DNA of 64,000 bases from Bradyrhizobium sp. WD16 (GCF_024181725.1 NZ_CP028908.1:5631501-5695500); one strand, 5' to 3'. Shown: positions 7,787 to 17,783, counted from the first letter of the stretch. Notes: generated by a model from the letters alone, not told the origin. A program made the numbers and translations.

Positions 7787-10003
7787 TCACGCCGGCGCGC
7801 CGTCGAAATCCGATGGCTGGCGCTGGCTGATCGAAATCTCGGCGCCGCCGTCGTTGCGCAGAATCTGCAGCGAGATGTTGCGGCCGTAGCGGTACAGCGC
7901 CATGTCGACCCGGCCGTTGCCGAGTTCGAGATTGCGCAGCACCACCATGTCGAGAAAATTCGGCAGCATCGGCGCCACCAGCCGGATCCGATTGACTTCC
8001 GGCTCGCATTGAATGCCGAGACAGGCCTGCAGCATGGCGAGCGGCGCCGCGCCGGCCCAGGCCTGGGGCGCGCAGGCCACCGGATAGAGCGTCGGCGCCT
8101 GGCCCTTGATCCGGCGGAAGCCGCAGAACAGTTCGGGCAGCCGCCGCAGTTCCATGTAGGATGCCGCGCCGCCGATCGCCTCGAACACGGTCGCCACCTC
8201 GTCCTTGAAGCCGTAGCGACACAGGCCAAGCGCGATCATCGCGTTGTCGTGGGGCCAGATCGAACCGTTGTGGTACGACATCGGATTGTAGCGGCTCTCG
8301 CCCTGGGCGACAGTGCGAATGCCCCAGCCGGAGAAGAACCGTGGCGACATCAGGCCGGTGGCAACGCGCCGGGCGCGATGCGGGGATGCCAGTCCGCCGA
8401 ACAGCACGTGCCCGGCATTGGATGTCTGCACCCGGCAAGGCTCGCCGTCACCGTCGAGGGCGATGGCATAGGTGCCGATGTCCTCGCACCAGAAGCGCTG
8501 GTCGAAGCGGATCGCAAGCCGCAGCGCCTCTTCGTCGAGGCGCAGCGCCTGTTCGTCGAAACCAAGGCGGCGGGCCACCCCTGAGATCGATCGCCTGGCG
8601 GCGAAGACGTAGGCCTGCACCTCGGCGAGCGCGATCGCGCCTTCGGCGAGGCGGCCGTCGGCGTGGAACACCGAATCGTAGGAATCCTTCCAGCCCTGAT
8701 TGGCCAGTCCGCCTTCGACGTTGCGGCTGTGGCGCAGAAATCCGTCCTGGTCCGCCGCGCAATGCCGCCCGATCCACTCCAGCGCGGCGCTGATCTGAGG
8801 CCAGAGTGTCTTCACGGTGGCGTAGTCGCCGGTCCGTGAGGCATATTCTCCGGCGAGCAGCACGAACAGCGGCGTCGCATCGACGCTGCCGTAATAGAGC
8901 CCGAACGGTACTTCCCGCAGCTTCGCCATCTCACCACAGCGCATCTCGTGGAGGATCTTGCCCGGCTCGGCGTCGTTGAGCGGATCGACGCAATCGGCCT
9001 GGAACGCCGCGAGCCGCGACAACACCCCGCGCGCCAGGGACGGCATGCACCACAGCATCTCCAAGGCGGTGATCAGGCCATCGCGGCCGAACGTCGTCGA
9101 GTACCAGGGAATTCCCGCATAGGGATACGCTCCTTCAGCGGTCTCCGTGGTCAGCATGCGCAGGTCGGCGAGCGAACGGCTCAGCACGCGGTCGAACACG
9201 TCGCTCGACGTGCCGATGGCGACCGTCTCGCTGCGCTGACGCCTCAGCTCGCGCGAGGCCTGCGCCATGCCCTTGAAGAAGTTGATCGGTGCCCCCTCCC
9301 CCTCGGTGCCGCAGCCTACCGCCACGAAGATCGAACTGCGGGCATGGGGATCGAGCACGAGATCGTAAGTGGCGACGTCGTCTTCGAGCTGGTCGGGCTG
9401 GGGCTCGAACCGCAGCGTCGTCGTCCTGATCTCGCCGTCGAGACCGAGATAGGACAGGCGCGCCGTTCGCTCGTCTCGCCAGACCGGACGGAGCGAACCG
9501 CGACGGGCGCGGTGGCTGCCGCGGGCCTCGAAGATGTCGGCGAAATCGCTGTCGAAGCTCAGGGCCAGCGTGACGCCGACACGGCTCTGGCCATGGTTCT
9601 GGATGCCGAAGCGAATGTAGAAATGTGCGTTCCAGATGAAGCAGGTGCGGGTGATGTGGATGGTGTCCTTGGCGAGCACCAGTCGGTCGCCGCGGTAGAT
9701 GTCCGGGTTGGTGAGGTCCGCCGTCAGGCTGGTGTTGTCGTCGCGGACATTCGAGCCCAATAGAAGCGGCTGAACGCCGTTGATGGTGAGTTCGAGCAGC
9801 GACAGATAGCGTGTGTCTTGATTGAAGATGCCGTCAGGTTCGCCGAGCGCGGCACCGATGTCTCCATAGTCGTTCAGCACGGCGAAAGTGTCGTTGTGCT
9901 TGAGCGTACGGCGCGGCCGTTCGGACGGCCCCTTCGCAGCGATATAGAACTGCGCCTGTTCGGATCTGTCGGCCGCGACGGCGGCTACTGATGTGATGGT
10001 CAA
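7787..10003 (-). CDS. Amylo-alpha-1,6-glucosidase / glycogen-debranching-type protein
   Basis: This is an about 738-residue protein with an N-terminal glycogen-debranching beta domain (RPRRTLKHNDTFAVLNDYGD ... GIFNQDTRYLSLLEL, about residues 30-220) and a C-terminal (alpha/alpha)6 barrel containing GIPWYSTTFGRDGLITALEMLW and YHNGSIWPHDNAMIALGL. Such proteins hydrolyse alpha-1,6 branches of glycogen-like glucans. There is no ATG near the first family-like residues; I chose the TTG at 10003 (LTITSVAAV) with a GGGGG tract upstream. The open frame extends to 10438 but without family-like sequence. The nearby GT4 glycosyltransferase and ABC exporter suggest a linked glucan function. Confidence 0.85.
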   Translation of the reverse strand: MTITSVAAVAADRSEQAQFYIAAKGPSERPRRTLKHNDTFAVLNDYGDIGAALGEPDGIFNQDTRYLSLLELTINGVQPLLLGSNVRDDNTSLTADLTNPDIYRGDRLVLAKDTIHITRTCFIWNAHFYIRFGIQNHGQSRVGVTLALSFDSDFADIFEARGSHRARRGSLRPVWRDERTARLSYLGLDGEIRTTTLRFEPQPDQLEDDVATYDLVLDPHARSSIFVAVGCGTEGEGAPINFFKGMAQASRELRRQRSETVAIGTSSDVFDRVLSRSLADLRMLTTETAEGAYPYAGIPWYSTTFGRDGLITALEMLWCMPSLARGVLSRLAAFQADCVDPLNDAEPGKILHEMRCGEMAKLREVPFGLYYGSVDATPLFVLLAGEYASRTGDYATVKTLWPQISAALEWIGRHCAADQDGFLRHSRNVEGGLANQGWKDSYDSVFHADGRLAEGAIALAEVQAYVFAARRSISGVARRLGFDEQALRLDEEALRLAIRFDQRFWCEDIGTYAIALDGDGEPCRVQTSNAGHVLFGGLASPHRARRVATGLMSPRFFSGWGIRTVAQGESRYNPMSYHNGSIWPHDNAMIALGLCRYGFKDEVATVFEAIGGAASYMELRRLPELFCGFRRIKGQAPTLYPVACAPQAWAGAAPLAMLQACLGIQCEPEVNRIRLVAPMLPNFLDMVVLRNLELGNGRVDMALYRYGRNISLQILRNDGGAEISISQRQPSDFDGAPA

Positions 10004-10245
10004 GGGACCCCCGATCGCGGCTGGCGACGAAATTTGGTCCGGCGGCGGCGTTGCGGCAGAAGTGGAACCCGGACGCACGATTGCAGCACGGAAGAAGGCA
10101 CAAGGATACTGCCTTTGTGTCGGCCTTTTCTCTTGGCCTTTATGCATCCCGGCGGCTTCCATCGCGCTCACGCGCGAGCGCCGTCCGGTTCCGGACTTTC
10201 GCGGAACCCAACCAGACCCTGCATTCCCGCAGGCGGAGAGACCCG

Positions 10246-11007
10246 ATGCCAACGAGCCCCACCACCGCGGCCGGAGCACTGATCGCGGCCTGCGTCGCTG
10301 CCCCGCTCGCGCTGCTGCCGGTGGCGGCCTGCGCGCAACAACCGCCGGCACCGGCTGCGCCACCCGCTGTCGAGGCTCCCGCCAATCCTTCAGCCAACCC
10401 GCCGGCCGCTCCGCCCAGCCCGGCCACGGCCGCTCCATCGAGCACCACTGCCGGCACCCCCGCGGTCGTTCTCAATGGCGAGGAGGTCGAGAGCATCATG
10501 GGCAAGAAGATCCGCAGCAGCCGCGGTGAGGACATGGGCCGCATCGTCGATCTCATCGTCGACAAGGCCGGGCAGATCCGCGCGGCGATCATCGATTTCG
10601 GCGGGTTCCTCGGAGTGGGCACCCGGCAGATCGCGGTCGACTGGAACTCGTTGCGGTTCCCCAGCAATCCCAAGGCCGATGCGCTGGCGGTAGATCTGAC
10701 GCGCGATCAGCTCAAGGGCGCCCCCGCCTACAAGCCGGGTGAGCAGATCGTCGTGCTCGGACAGCAGCCCCGGGCCGCACCGGCCGGGCGATACGGCAGC
10801 GCAGGCCGGCAGCACCGCCCGCCCGCAATGACGCCCCCAGAGCAATGGACCAGCCGTTCAAGGCTCCCGCTCCGGCTCCGGCGCCCTCGCAGCGGAACAA
10901 CGAGGCTCCGCGCGCATCGCGCCGAAGCCGCCGGGGGCTCGACTGGTTCGTCTTCTTCGTCGCCGATGTCCAGACCGGTTTCGGCGCCTTCGTCGCCGTC
11001 TACCTGA
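10246..11007 (+). CDS. PRC-barrel domain protein (exported, proline/alanine-rich)
   Basis: This 253-residue frame starts with a signal peptide (hydrophobic ALIAACVAAPLALLPVAACAQ) and a long Pro/Ala linker, followed by a PRC-barrel (VVLNGEEVESIMGKKIRSSRGEDMGRIVDLIVDKAGQIRAAIIDFGGFLGVG, about residues 70-160). AGGCGGAGAG precedes the ATG. After about residue 180 the sequence becomes Arg/Ser-rich and overlaps the next gene by 163 bp, which is unusual and suggests a frameshift or lost stop near 10780-10830. It may be an envelope or stress protein; no firm function can be assigned. Confidence 0.7.
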   Translation: MPTSPTTAAGALIAACVAAPLALLPVAACAQQPPAPAAPPAVEAPANPSANPPAAPPSPATAAPSSTTAGTPAVVLNGEEVESIMGKKIRSSRGEDMGRIVDLIVDKAGQIRAAIIDFGGFLGVGTRQIAVDWNSLRFPSNPKADALAVDLTRDQLKGAPAYKPGEQIVVLGQQPRAAPAGRYGSAGRQHRPPAMTPPEQWTSRSRLPLRLRRPRSGTTRLRAHRAEAAGGSTGSSSSSPMSRPVSAPSSPST

Positions 11008-12170
11008 CCGCCCAGAAATGGACCCAGGTCGACATCGGCCTGGTGCTGACCATCGGCGGCATCATCTCGCTCGTCGGCCAGATCCCGGCGGGCGCGTTGC
11101 TCGACGCCATTCGCTCCCCCCGCCTTGCCGCCGTGGTGTCGCTGCTGCTGATCGGCGCCAGCGCCTTCGTCCTCGCGATCTGGCCGGTGTTCCCCGCCGT
11201 CGTCGCCTCGCGCGTCGTCCAGGCCACGGCAAGCAGCGTGCTCGGTCCGGCGATCGCGGCGATCAGCCTCGGCCTCGTGCCGCGCAGCGAAATCGGCGAG
11301 CGCTTCGGCCGCAACGCGGCGTTCGCCTCCGTCGGCACCGGCGTCGCCGCCGCCGGCATGGGCGCCTGCGGGTATTTCATCTCCAATCAGGCGGTGTTCT
11401 TCGTGGCTGCGGCCTTCGTCGCGCCCGCGGTGTTTTCGCTGATGCAGGTCCGGCGCGAGGAGATCAATCCGACCCGGGCGCATGGCGGCACCAACCCGCA
11501 CCCCCTGAACATCGCGACGGGTTTCGCCGAGCTCTCGCGGCAGCCGGCGCTGCCCATCCTCGCCTGCAGTGTGATGCTGTTTCATCTCGCCAATGCAGCG
11601 ATGCTGCCGCTGACCGCCAGCATGCTGACTGTGCGCTCGGCAAGCTCCGCCCCGGCGCTGATCGCCGTCGCCATGGTAGTGCCGCAACTGACGGTGGCGC
11701 TGCTGTCCCCGACCGTCGGCCGCAAGGCCGACCGCTGGGGCCGGCGCCCGCTGCTGGCAATCGGCTTTCTGGCGCTGACGATCCGCGGGCTGCTGCTGGC
11801 CTGGGTGACGACGCCCCATGCCATGATCGCGGTGCAACTGATCGATGCGATTTCGGCGGCCGTGCTCGGCGTGCTCGTGCCGCTGACGGTGGCCGATCTG
11901 ACCCGCAACACCGGCCACTTCAACCTCGCCCAGGGCCTGATCGGCAGCGCCATGGGCATCGGCGCCTCGGTCAGCACGACCCTGGCAGGCTATCTGTCGG
12001 ACCGCTTCACCAGCTCGGTCACGTTTCTCTGCCTTGGCTCCGTCGCCGGCGCCGGCCTTCTGCTGATCCTGCTGAAGATGCCAGAGACCCGGCCGGGCGC
12101 CGACGATGACGACGACGACGACGACCGGCCGGCGGCACCAACGCTCAGCCCGCCACCAGGCGCGGCTTGA
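10845..12170 (+). CDS. MFS transporter with polyaspartate C-terminus
   Basis: This 441-residue major facilitator has a proline/alanine-rich N-terminus of about 35 residues, then 12 hydrophobic segments starting at LDWFVFFVADVQTGFGAFVAVYL. The inter-domain loop is RREEINPTRAHGG, and the second half has the motif GRKADRWGRRPLLA. A run of eight aspartates (12101-12124) precedes a Pro-rich end. It overlaps the PRC-barrel frame at its start, so translation may begin later or be coupled. Its end overlaps the convergent GT4 gene by 26 bp. The substrate is unknown; the closest resemblance is to multidrug/sugar-efflux-like MFS_1 carriers. Confidence 0.82.
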   Translation: MDQPFKAPAPAPAPSQRNNEAPRASRRSRRGLDWFVFFVADVQTGFGAFVAVYLTAQKWTQVDIGLVLTIGGIISLVGQIPAGALLDAIRSPRLAAVVSLLLIGASAFVLAIWPVFPAVVASRVVQATASSVLGPAIAAISLGLVPRSEIGERFGRNAAFASVGTGVAAAGMGACGYFISNQAVFFVAAAFVAPAVFSLMQVRREEINPTRAHGGTNPHPLNIATGFAELSRQPALPILACSVMLFHLANAAMLPLTASMLTVRSASSAPALIAVAMVVPQLTVALLSPTVGRKADRWGRRPLLAIGFLALTIRGLLLAWVTTPHAMIAVQLIDAISAAVLGVLVPLTVADLTRNTGHFNLAQGLIGSAMGIGASVSTTLAGYLSDRFTSSVTFLCLGSVAGAGLLLILLKMPETRPGADDDDDDDDRPAAPTLSPPPGAA

Positions 12171-13209
12171 TCTCGGCCCCGGCCTTCTCCGCGCAGATCT
12201 CGCGATAGATCGACAGATAATCGCGCGCCATCCGCCGCGCGGTGAAGCGTTCCTCGAAGCGGCGGCGGATCGTTTCGCGCGACAGTTTCGAAATGTCGCG
12301 GATCGCCGCCACCGCGCTCAGCTCGTCCTCGACGACGAAGCCGGTCACGCCGTCCTCGATGATCTCCGGAACCGAGCCGCGGTTGTAGGCGATCACCGGC
12401 GTACCGCAGGCCATCGCCTCGATCATCACGAGGCCGAACGGCTCAGGCCAGTCGATCGGCACGATCAGCGCCAGCGCGCCACTGAGGAATTCGGGCTTCT
12501 GCGCATCGGTAATCTCACCGATGAAATCCACATTCGGATTGGCGATCAGCGGACTGATCTCGTCGTTGAAATAGTCGAGATCGGCGCGGTCGATCTTGGC
12601 GGCGATCCGCAAGGGCAAGCCGCAACGCTCGGCGATGTGGACGGCCCGATCGACCCGCTTCTCGGGAGAGATGCGGCCGAGAAACGCAAGATAAGACGGC
12701 TTGACCGGCTGCGGCATCAACAGCCTTTCGGGCAGGCCATGAGGAACGGTCGCCACCCAGTTGGCGGCATGGATCGGACGGCGCTGGGAGTTGGAGATCG
12801 ACACCACCGGAACTGAAGAGAAGGTCGCGAACATCGGCTGGTGTTCCGGCAGGTCGAGCCGACCGTGCAGCGTCGTCACGAACGGCGTCTGCTGCCGCGA
12901 CATCAGCGAAAATGGATAGTAGTCGAGATGGAAATGCAGCATGTCGAACTCGCCGGCCCGCCGGCAGACCTCCTCGATCATCATCATGTGCAGGGCGTTC
13001 GGGTCGCGCACCGAGCCGTCCAGCCGCAGTGCTCGCGGCCACATCGGCTCGAGCTTCGCCGTCGTCACCGAATCGCCGCTGGCGAACAGCGAGACGTCAT
13101 GGCCGAGCGCCACAAGTTCGTCGGTCAGCCATGAAATCACCCGTTCGGTGCCGCCATAGAGCTTGGGCGGTACAGCTTCGGTGAGCGGCGAGATTTGCGC
13201 GATACGCAT
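12145..13209 (-). CDS. Glycosyltransferase family 4
   Basis: This 354-residue GT-B enzyme has an N-terminal acceptor domain (MRIAQISPLTEAVPPKLYGGTERVI) and a C-terminal donor domain (YLAFLGRISPEKRVDRAV near residue 175; the EX7E-type motif WPEPFGLVMIEAMACGTPVIAYN near residue 265). It is expected to transfer a sugar from an NDP-sugar in the cytoplasm. AGGGATCC lies just upstream of the ATG. It diverges from the ABC exporter gene 248 bp away. Nearby debranching-type and ABC exporter genes suggest a role in a glucan or glycoconjugate pathway (inference). Confidence 0.88.
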   Translation of the reverse strand: MRIAQISPLTEAVPPKLYGGTERVISWLTDELVALGHDVSLFASGDSVTTAKLEPMWPRALRLDGSVRDPNALHMMMIEEVCRRAGEFDMLHFHLDYYPFSLMSRQQTPFVTTLHGRLDLPEHQPMFATFSSVPVVSISNSQRRPIHAANWVATVPHGLPERLLMPQPVKPSYLAFLGRISPEKRVDRAVHIAERCGLPLRIAAKIDRADLDYFNDEISPLIANPNVDFIGEITDAQKPEFLSGALALIVPIDWPEPFGLVMIEAMACGTPVIAYNRGSVPEIIEDGVTGFVVEDELSAVAAIRDISKLSRETIRRRFEERFTARRMARDYLSIYREICAEKAGAEIKPRLVAG

Positions 13210-13457
13210 GATGGATCCCTAACTTTCGGCACATGACTTGCACGCAGCGCGATCCGGGGCCGATGCGGAATCACACTGCCGTCTCTCAATCGCCACAGCC
13301 TGTCCTCAAAAGTCCGTCACGAATGGAACACGGCTATCTGGACCGACTTCTACAAGCCGTGGTGCGCGCACTTGTTCCTGCGCATCACGTTCGCGACGAA
13401 GGTCGGACAAATCATCCGTACAAAGCCAATGTGTCGTGGTCGGGGTGAAAATATCTC

Positions 13458-15221
13458 ATGAGCGATTTTTGCCGCTGGACCGATCGTCCCATCGCGTTTC
13501 TTCTGTGGTACGCGCTCAGAAGGAAGGTGGCCCATGCCCTGATCCTGAGCGCCGTGCTGGTCGCGGTCGGCTTTTCGGTCAGCACCCAGTATGGCGTGAA
13601 GATCCTGGTCGATACCCTGTCGACCCCGCGGCACGGCGGAGATCCCTGGCCCGCCTTCGTGCTGCTGGTTTCGCTGATCGCCGCGGACAACCTGTGCTGG
13701 CGGGTCGCGAGCTGGGTGGCGAGCTTCACCTTCGTTCAGGTCACCGGCGACATCCGGCGTGACCTGTTCCGCCACCTCACCGCCCATTCGCACAGCTATT
13801 TCGCCGAGCGCCTGCCGGGAGTGCTGACCAGCCGCGTCACGGCGACGTCCAACGCCGTATTCGCGATCGAGAACATGTTCATCTGGAATGTGCTGCCGCC
13901 CTGCGTCGCGACGGTCGGCGCGATCGCGTTCCTCGCCACCGTCAGCCTGCCGATGGCGGCCATCCTGATCGCGCTGGCCGCGGTGATCGTGGTCGCCATG
14001 TTCCGCTTCGCCGCCGCCGGGCGGCCGCTGCACCATGAATTCGCCGACAAGGCGGCGGATGTCGACGGCGAGATGGTCGATGTCGTCGGCAACATGGCGC
14101 TGGTCCGCGCTTTTTGCGGACTCGTGCGCGAACATACGCGATTTGACGAGACCGTCTCGCGCGAGCTGAATGCGCGGCGCCGCAGCCTGCTCTATCTCGA
14201 GAAGCTCCGGCTCGGCCATGCGATCGCGACCGTCGTCCTCACCCTTGCCCTGCTCGGCTGGGCCATCACCCTGTGGCAGCGCGGTGCCGCCAGCACGGGC
14301 GATGTCGTGCTGGTCTGCACGCTCGGCCTGTCGGTGCTCAGCGCGACGCGCGATCTCGCGGTGGCGCTGGTCGACGTCACCCAGCACCTCGCGCGTCTAT
14401 CGGAGGCGCTGCTCACACTGCTGGTTCCCCATCAGCTGCGCGACCACCCCGAAGCGGTCCCGCTGGTTCCCAAGCGCGCCGGCATCACATTCGATAACAT
14501 CAGCTTCCGCTATCCCGGCGGCCGACAGGTCTTCACCGGCTTCAGCCTCGCGATCGAGCCCGGCCAGCGTGTCGGTCTCGTCGGCCGTTCCGGCGGCGGC
14601 AAATCCACGCTGCTCACGCTGCTGCAGCGGTTCCACGATGTCGACGACGGCCGAATCCTGGTCGACGGCCAGAACATCACCCGGATCACGCAGGAAAGTC
14701 TGCGGCAGGCGATCGCGACAGTTCCCCAGGACACCACCATGTTCAATCGCTCGCTGCTCGAGAACATCCGCTACGGGCGGCCCGATGCCAGCGACGAGGA
14801 GGTCTGGGAGGCCGCCGTCGCCTCGCGCTGTCACCTTTTCATCGAGAAGCTGCCGCAAGGACTGCAAACCGTGGTCGGCGACCGCGGCCTGAAGCTGTCG
14901 GGTGGCCAGCGCCAGCGCATCTCGATCGCCCGGGCCTTCCTCAAGAACGCGCCCATCGTGCTGCTGGACGAAGCCACCTCGGCGCTCGACTCCGAATCCG
15001 AGGAGGCGATCCGCACCGCGCTGGAACGCCTGATGGTCGGCCGCACGGTGATCGCCATTGCTCATCGTCTCTCGACCTTGCGGCACTTCGATCGTATCGT
15101 GGTGCTCAATTCCGGCTCCCTGGTCGAAGACGGCGCCCCCGAAGTCCTGGTTCAGCGCGAAGGTCCCTATCGCCGGCTGATCGAGCAGGAGGCTCGGCGG
15201 CTCGCCATCCAGGCAGCCTGA
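13458..15221 (+). CDS. ABC transporter, fused permease and ATPase (exporter type)
   Basis: This is a 587-residue half-transporter. A type I exporter transmembrane domain with six segments (about residues 15-310) is followed by an ATPase domain with Walker A GRSGGGKST (about 385), a Q-loop VPQDTTMFNRSLLENI, the signature LSGGQRQRISIARA and Walker B IVLLDEATSALD, then the H-loop AIAHRLSTL. All catalytic residues are present. It probably works as a homodimer exporting a lipid, peptide or glycan across the inner membrane. The neighbouring GT4 gene suggests a saccharide-linked substrate (inference). Two GC-rich hairpins follow the stop codon. Confidence 0.9.
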   Translation: MSDFCRWTDRPIAFLLWYALRRKVAHALILSAVLVAVGFSVSTQYGVKILVDTLSTPRHGGDPWPAFVLLVSLIAADNLCWRVASWVASFTFVQVTGDIRRDLFRHLTAHSHSYFAERLPGVLTSRVTATSNAVFAIENMFIWNVLPPCVATVGAIAFLATVSLPMAAILIALAAVIVVAMFRFAAAGRPLHHEFADKAADVDGEMVDVVGNMALVRAFCGLVREHTRFDETVSRELNARRRSLLYLEKLRLGHAIATVVLTLALLGWAITLWQRGAASTGDVVLVCTLGLSVLSATRDLAVALVDVTQHLARLSEALLTLLVPHQLRDHPEAVPLVPKRAGITFDNISFRYPGGRQVFTGFSLAIEPGQRVGLVGRSGGGKSTLLTLLQRFHDVDDGRILVDGQNITRITQESLRQAIATVPQDTTMFNRSLLENIRYGRPDASDEEVWEAAVASRCHLFIEKLPQGLQTVVGDRGLKLSGGQRQRISIARAFLKNAPIVLLDEATSALDSESEEAIRTALERLMVGRTVIAIAHRLSTLRHFDRIVVLNSGSLVEDGAPEVLVQREGPYRRLIEQEARRLAIQAA

Positions 15222-15225
15222 CGCT

Positions 15226-15270
15226 CTCGCCTGCCATGGGCGAGTGAGCGGCGTTCTTCGAACCGCCGCT
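15226..15270 (+). terminator. Paired hairpins downstream of the ABC exporter
   Basis: CTCGCC/GGCGAG (15226-15244) is followed by AGCGGCG ... CGCCGCT with an inner TTC/GAA (15247-15270). They begin just after the ABC stop codon and before the mscS gene. There is no U-tract, so termination strength is uncertain. Confidence 0.45.
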
Positions 15271-15338
15271 GCCATGACGCAACTTCACCGCGAACACCTG
15301 TTGAATTCCCTTAATTCTTAACCGGAGAACTGTGCAAC

Positions 15339-17783
15339 GTGCCGCGACCGATCGTCTTTGTGCTCCCTGTCCTGTTCTGCGCCCTGTTCGTCCTGGGCGC
15401 CGCGCCCGCACGCGCCCAGCCCCCCTCGCCTGTACCACCGTCAGCGGCCGCAACCGCACCCATCGCGCGGCCGGCGCTGACGCCCGAGGAAGCCAGGCGC
15501 GCGCTCGAAACGCTGCAGGATGACGCCAGGCGCGCGCAGGTGATCGAAACGTTGCGGGCGATCGCCGCCGTGCCGCAGACGGCGTCGCCACCGGCAACAC
15601 CTTCATCGTCGCCACAGGCCGCGCCCGCAACGCCGGGCGCGAGCACCAAGAGTGACGGCAAGGACGACAGCATTCCGCCCCTTGCCGCCGACAGCCTCGG
15701 CGCTCAGTTGCTGCTCGCCATCTCCCGCAATCTCGATGACATCTCCACCGAACTGAGCCAGGGGGCGCAGACCGTCACGCGCTTTCCGGAGCTCTGGCAT
15801 TGGCTGGTGCGGACCGTTTCGGATCCCGCCTCCTACAATCTGCTTCTCGACATCGCCTGGAAGCTCGCGCTGGTGATGGGCGCCGCGCTGCTCGCCGAAC
15901 GGCTGGTCGCCCGCCTCGTCGCGCGGATGCTGGTCTACCTCGAAACCCATCTGCCGGGCGCGGCGCGCCGGCCGGCTCCCGAAGTTGCCGATGCCATGCC
16001 GCTGGTGCCGCCGCTCGAAACCGAACGGCCCGAACAAGTCCGCAAGCGCCACATGGTGCTGACCCGCGCATGGCAATCGCTGATCCGGCTGCCTTATGTG
16101 CTGGCTCGTTTCGTCGTCGATCTCGGTCCGGTGCTCGCCTTCACGGCGACCGCGATGGTCCTGCTCAGCACACGCCTCGGCGAACTCGGCACCACCCGTC
16201 TCGTCATCCTCGCCCTGATCGACGCCTACGCCCTGTTGCGGGCGATCGAGTGCCTGACCCGCATGGCGGTGTCTTCAGGTCCGCTCAGTCTCGTCACAGT
16301 GCGGCACGAAACCGCGGCTTACGTCTCCATCTGGGTCAGACGGCTCGTCACCGTCGGTGCTTTCGGCTTCGCTCTTGCCAATGCCGCCTACCTGTTGGGA
16401 CTTTACCAGTCCGGCTATTACGCGCTGCTGCGCATCGTTCTGCTGGTGATGCATCTGCTGGTCGTGGTCATCATCCTGCAATGCCGCCAGGCCGTCGCCC
16501 GGGCGATCCGCGCCGATCGCGACGGCACCGCCTTCCTAGCAACGAGCCGCAATCGCCTCGCCAGTCTGTGGCACATTCCGGCGATCGCGCTGGTCTTGGC
16601 GCTCTGGGTGGTCTGGGCACTCAATGTCCGCAACGGCTACGCGCTGCTCCTGCAGTACTTCGTCAGCACCGCCGCGGTGCTGCTGGTGGCGCGGCTGCTC
16701 ACCATCATCGCGCTCGGCGTGATCGATCGCCTGTTTCGCATCCACCCCGATCTGTCGCAGCGCTTCCCCGGCCTCGAGGCCCGCGCCAACCGCTATCTGC
16801 CGCTGTTGCGCAACACCGTATCAACGGTGATCTCGGCGGCAACGCTGATTGCGGTGCTGGAGGTCTGGGGAATCGACGCCATGGTCTGGTTCGCCGTCGG
16901 CCAGATCGGCAACCGTCTGGTCTCCGCCGTCACCACCATCGCCATCGCCGTCTTCGCGGCGCTGGCGGTCTGGGAGGTCGGCAACGCGCTGCTCGAACGC
17001 CAGCTTAACCGCCTCGTCCATGACCATCATCATGCCCGCGCCGCCCGCCTGCGCACCTTCATTCCGATGCTGCGCACCACGCTGTTCGCGGTGATCGCCG
17101 CCGTGGTGGCGTTGACCGCGTTGAGCGAGATCGGCGTCAACGTCGCCCCCCTGCTCGCCGGCGCCGGCATCGTCGGCATCGCGGTCGGCTTCGGCTCGCA
17201 GAAGCTGGTGCAGGACCTGATCACCGGATTGTTTCTGCTGCTCGAGAACGTCGTCCAGGTCGGCGACACCGTCACCGTGTCAGGCGTCACTGGCACGGTG
17301 GAGAATCTGTCGATCCGCACCATCCGCCTGCGCGATGGCGACGGCTCGGTGCATATCGTGCCCTTCAGCTCGGTGACCAGCGTGACCAATGCCAGCCGCG
17401 GCAAGGGCAATGCGGTGGTCAACGTCTCCATCGCCTTCAAGGAGGATACCGACCGCGCCAGCGCCGTGCTGAAATCGATCGGCGCCGAATTGCGCAACGA
17501 CCCGGACTTCCGCCATCTCATCCGCAGCGATCTGGAGCTCTGGGGCGTCGACAAGGTCGACGGCAGCATGGTGACGATGGTCGGACAGATTCCCTGCACC
17601 GACGCCGGCCGCTGGCCGGTCCAGCGCGAATTCAACCGGCGCATGAAGAAGCGCTTCCAGGAGAACGAACTCGAGATCGCGACGACGAGGTCGACGGTCA
17701 TTCTCCAGGCACCGCCGCCGGCCGAACCCGACGAGGTCCAGCAAGGTCGCGAGCGGCGCCGCATGCCGGCGCACCCCGGCTAG
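15339..17783 (+). CDS. Large MscS-family mechanosensitive channel
   Basis: This 814-residue protein has a signal peptide (FVLPVLFCALFVLGAAPARA), a periplasmic Pro/Ala-rich region, about ten transmembrane segments, and a C-terminal MscS core. The pore helix region LLAGAGIVGIAVGFGSQKLVQDLITGLFLLLEN (near residue 600) precedes the beta domain VQVGDTVTVSGVTGTVENLSIRTIRLR. The size resembles the YbiO/MscK-type channels that release solutes on hypo-osmotic shock. The start is a GTG at 15339 with CCGGAG upstream. The stop TAG at 17781-17783 lies inside the CTAG opening the following repeat locus. Confidence 0.88.
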   Translation: MPRPIVFVLPVLFCALFVLGAAPARAQPPSPVPPSAAATAPIARPALTPEEARRALETLQDDARRAQVIETLRAIAAVPQTASPPATPSSSPQAAPATPGASTKSDGKDDSIPPLAADSLGAQLLLAISRNLDDISTELSQGAQTVTRFPELWHWLVRTVSDPASYNLLLDIAWKLALVMGAALLAERLVARLVARMLVYLETHLPGAARRPAPEVADAMPLVPPLETERPEQVRKRHMVLTRAWQSLIRLPYVLARFVVDLGPVLAFTATAMVLLSTRLGELGTTRLVILALIDAYALLRAIECLTRMAVSSGPLSLVTVRHETAAYVSIWVRRLVTVGAFGFALANAAYLLGLYQSGYYALLRIVLLVMHLLVVVIILQCRQAVARAIRADRDGTAFLATSRNRLASLWHIPAIALVLALWVVWALNVRNGYALLLQYFVSTAAVLLVARLLTIIALGVIDRLFRIHPDLSQRFPGLEARANRYLPLLRNTVSTVISAATLIAVLEVWGIDAMVWFAVGQIGNRLVSAVTTIAIAVFAALAVWEVGNALLERQLNRLVHDHHHARAARLRTFIPMLRTTLFAVIAAVVALTALSEIGVNVAPLLAGAGIVGIAVGFGSQKLVQDLITGLFLLLENVVQVGDTVTVSGVTGTVENLSIRTIRLRDGDGSVHIVPFSSVTSVTNASRGKGNAVVNVSIAFKEDTDRASAVLKSIGAELRNDPDFRHLIRSDLELWGVDKVDGSMVTMVGQIPCTDAGRWPVQREFNRRMKKRFQENELEIATTRSTVILQAPPPAEPDEVQQGRERRRMPAHPG

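Noticed and set aside
12101-12124. GAC/GAT run as a microsatellite of special interest
   Set aside because: It is in frame and encodes an acidic tail of the MFS protein; eight codons is within normal range.
13285-13420. Short coding-looking stretch (WTDFYKPWCAHLF) between the GT4 and ABC genes
   Set aside because: No start, ribosome-binding site or family could be recognised; it may be a remnant but I cannot support it.
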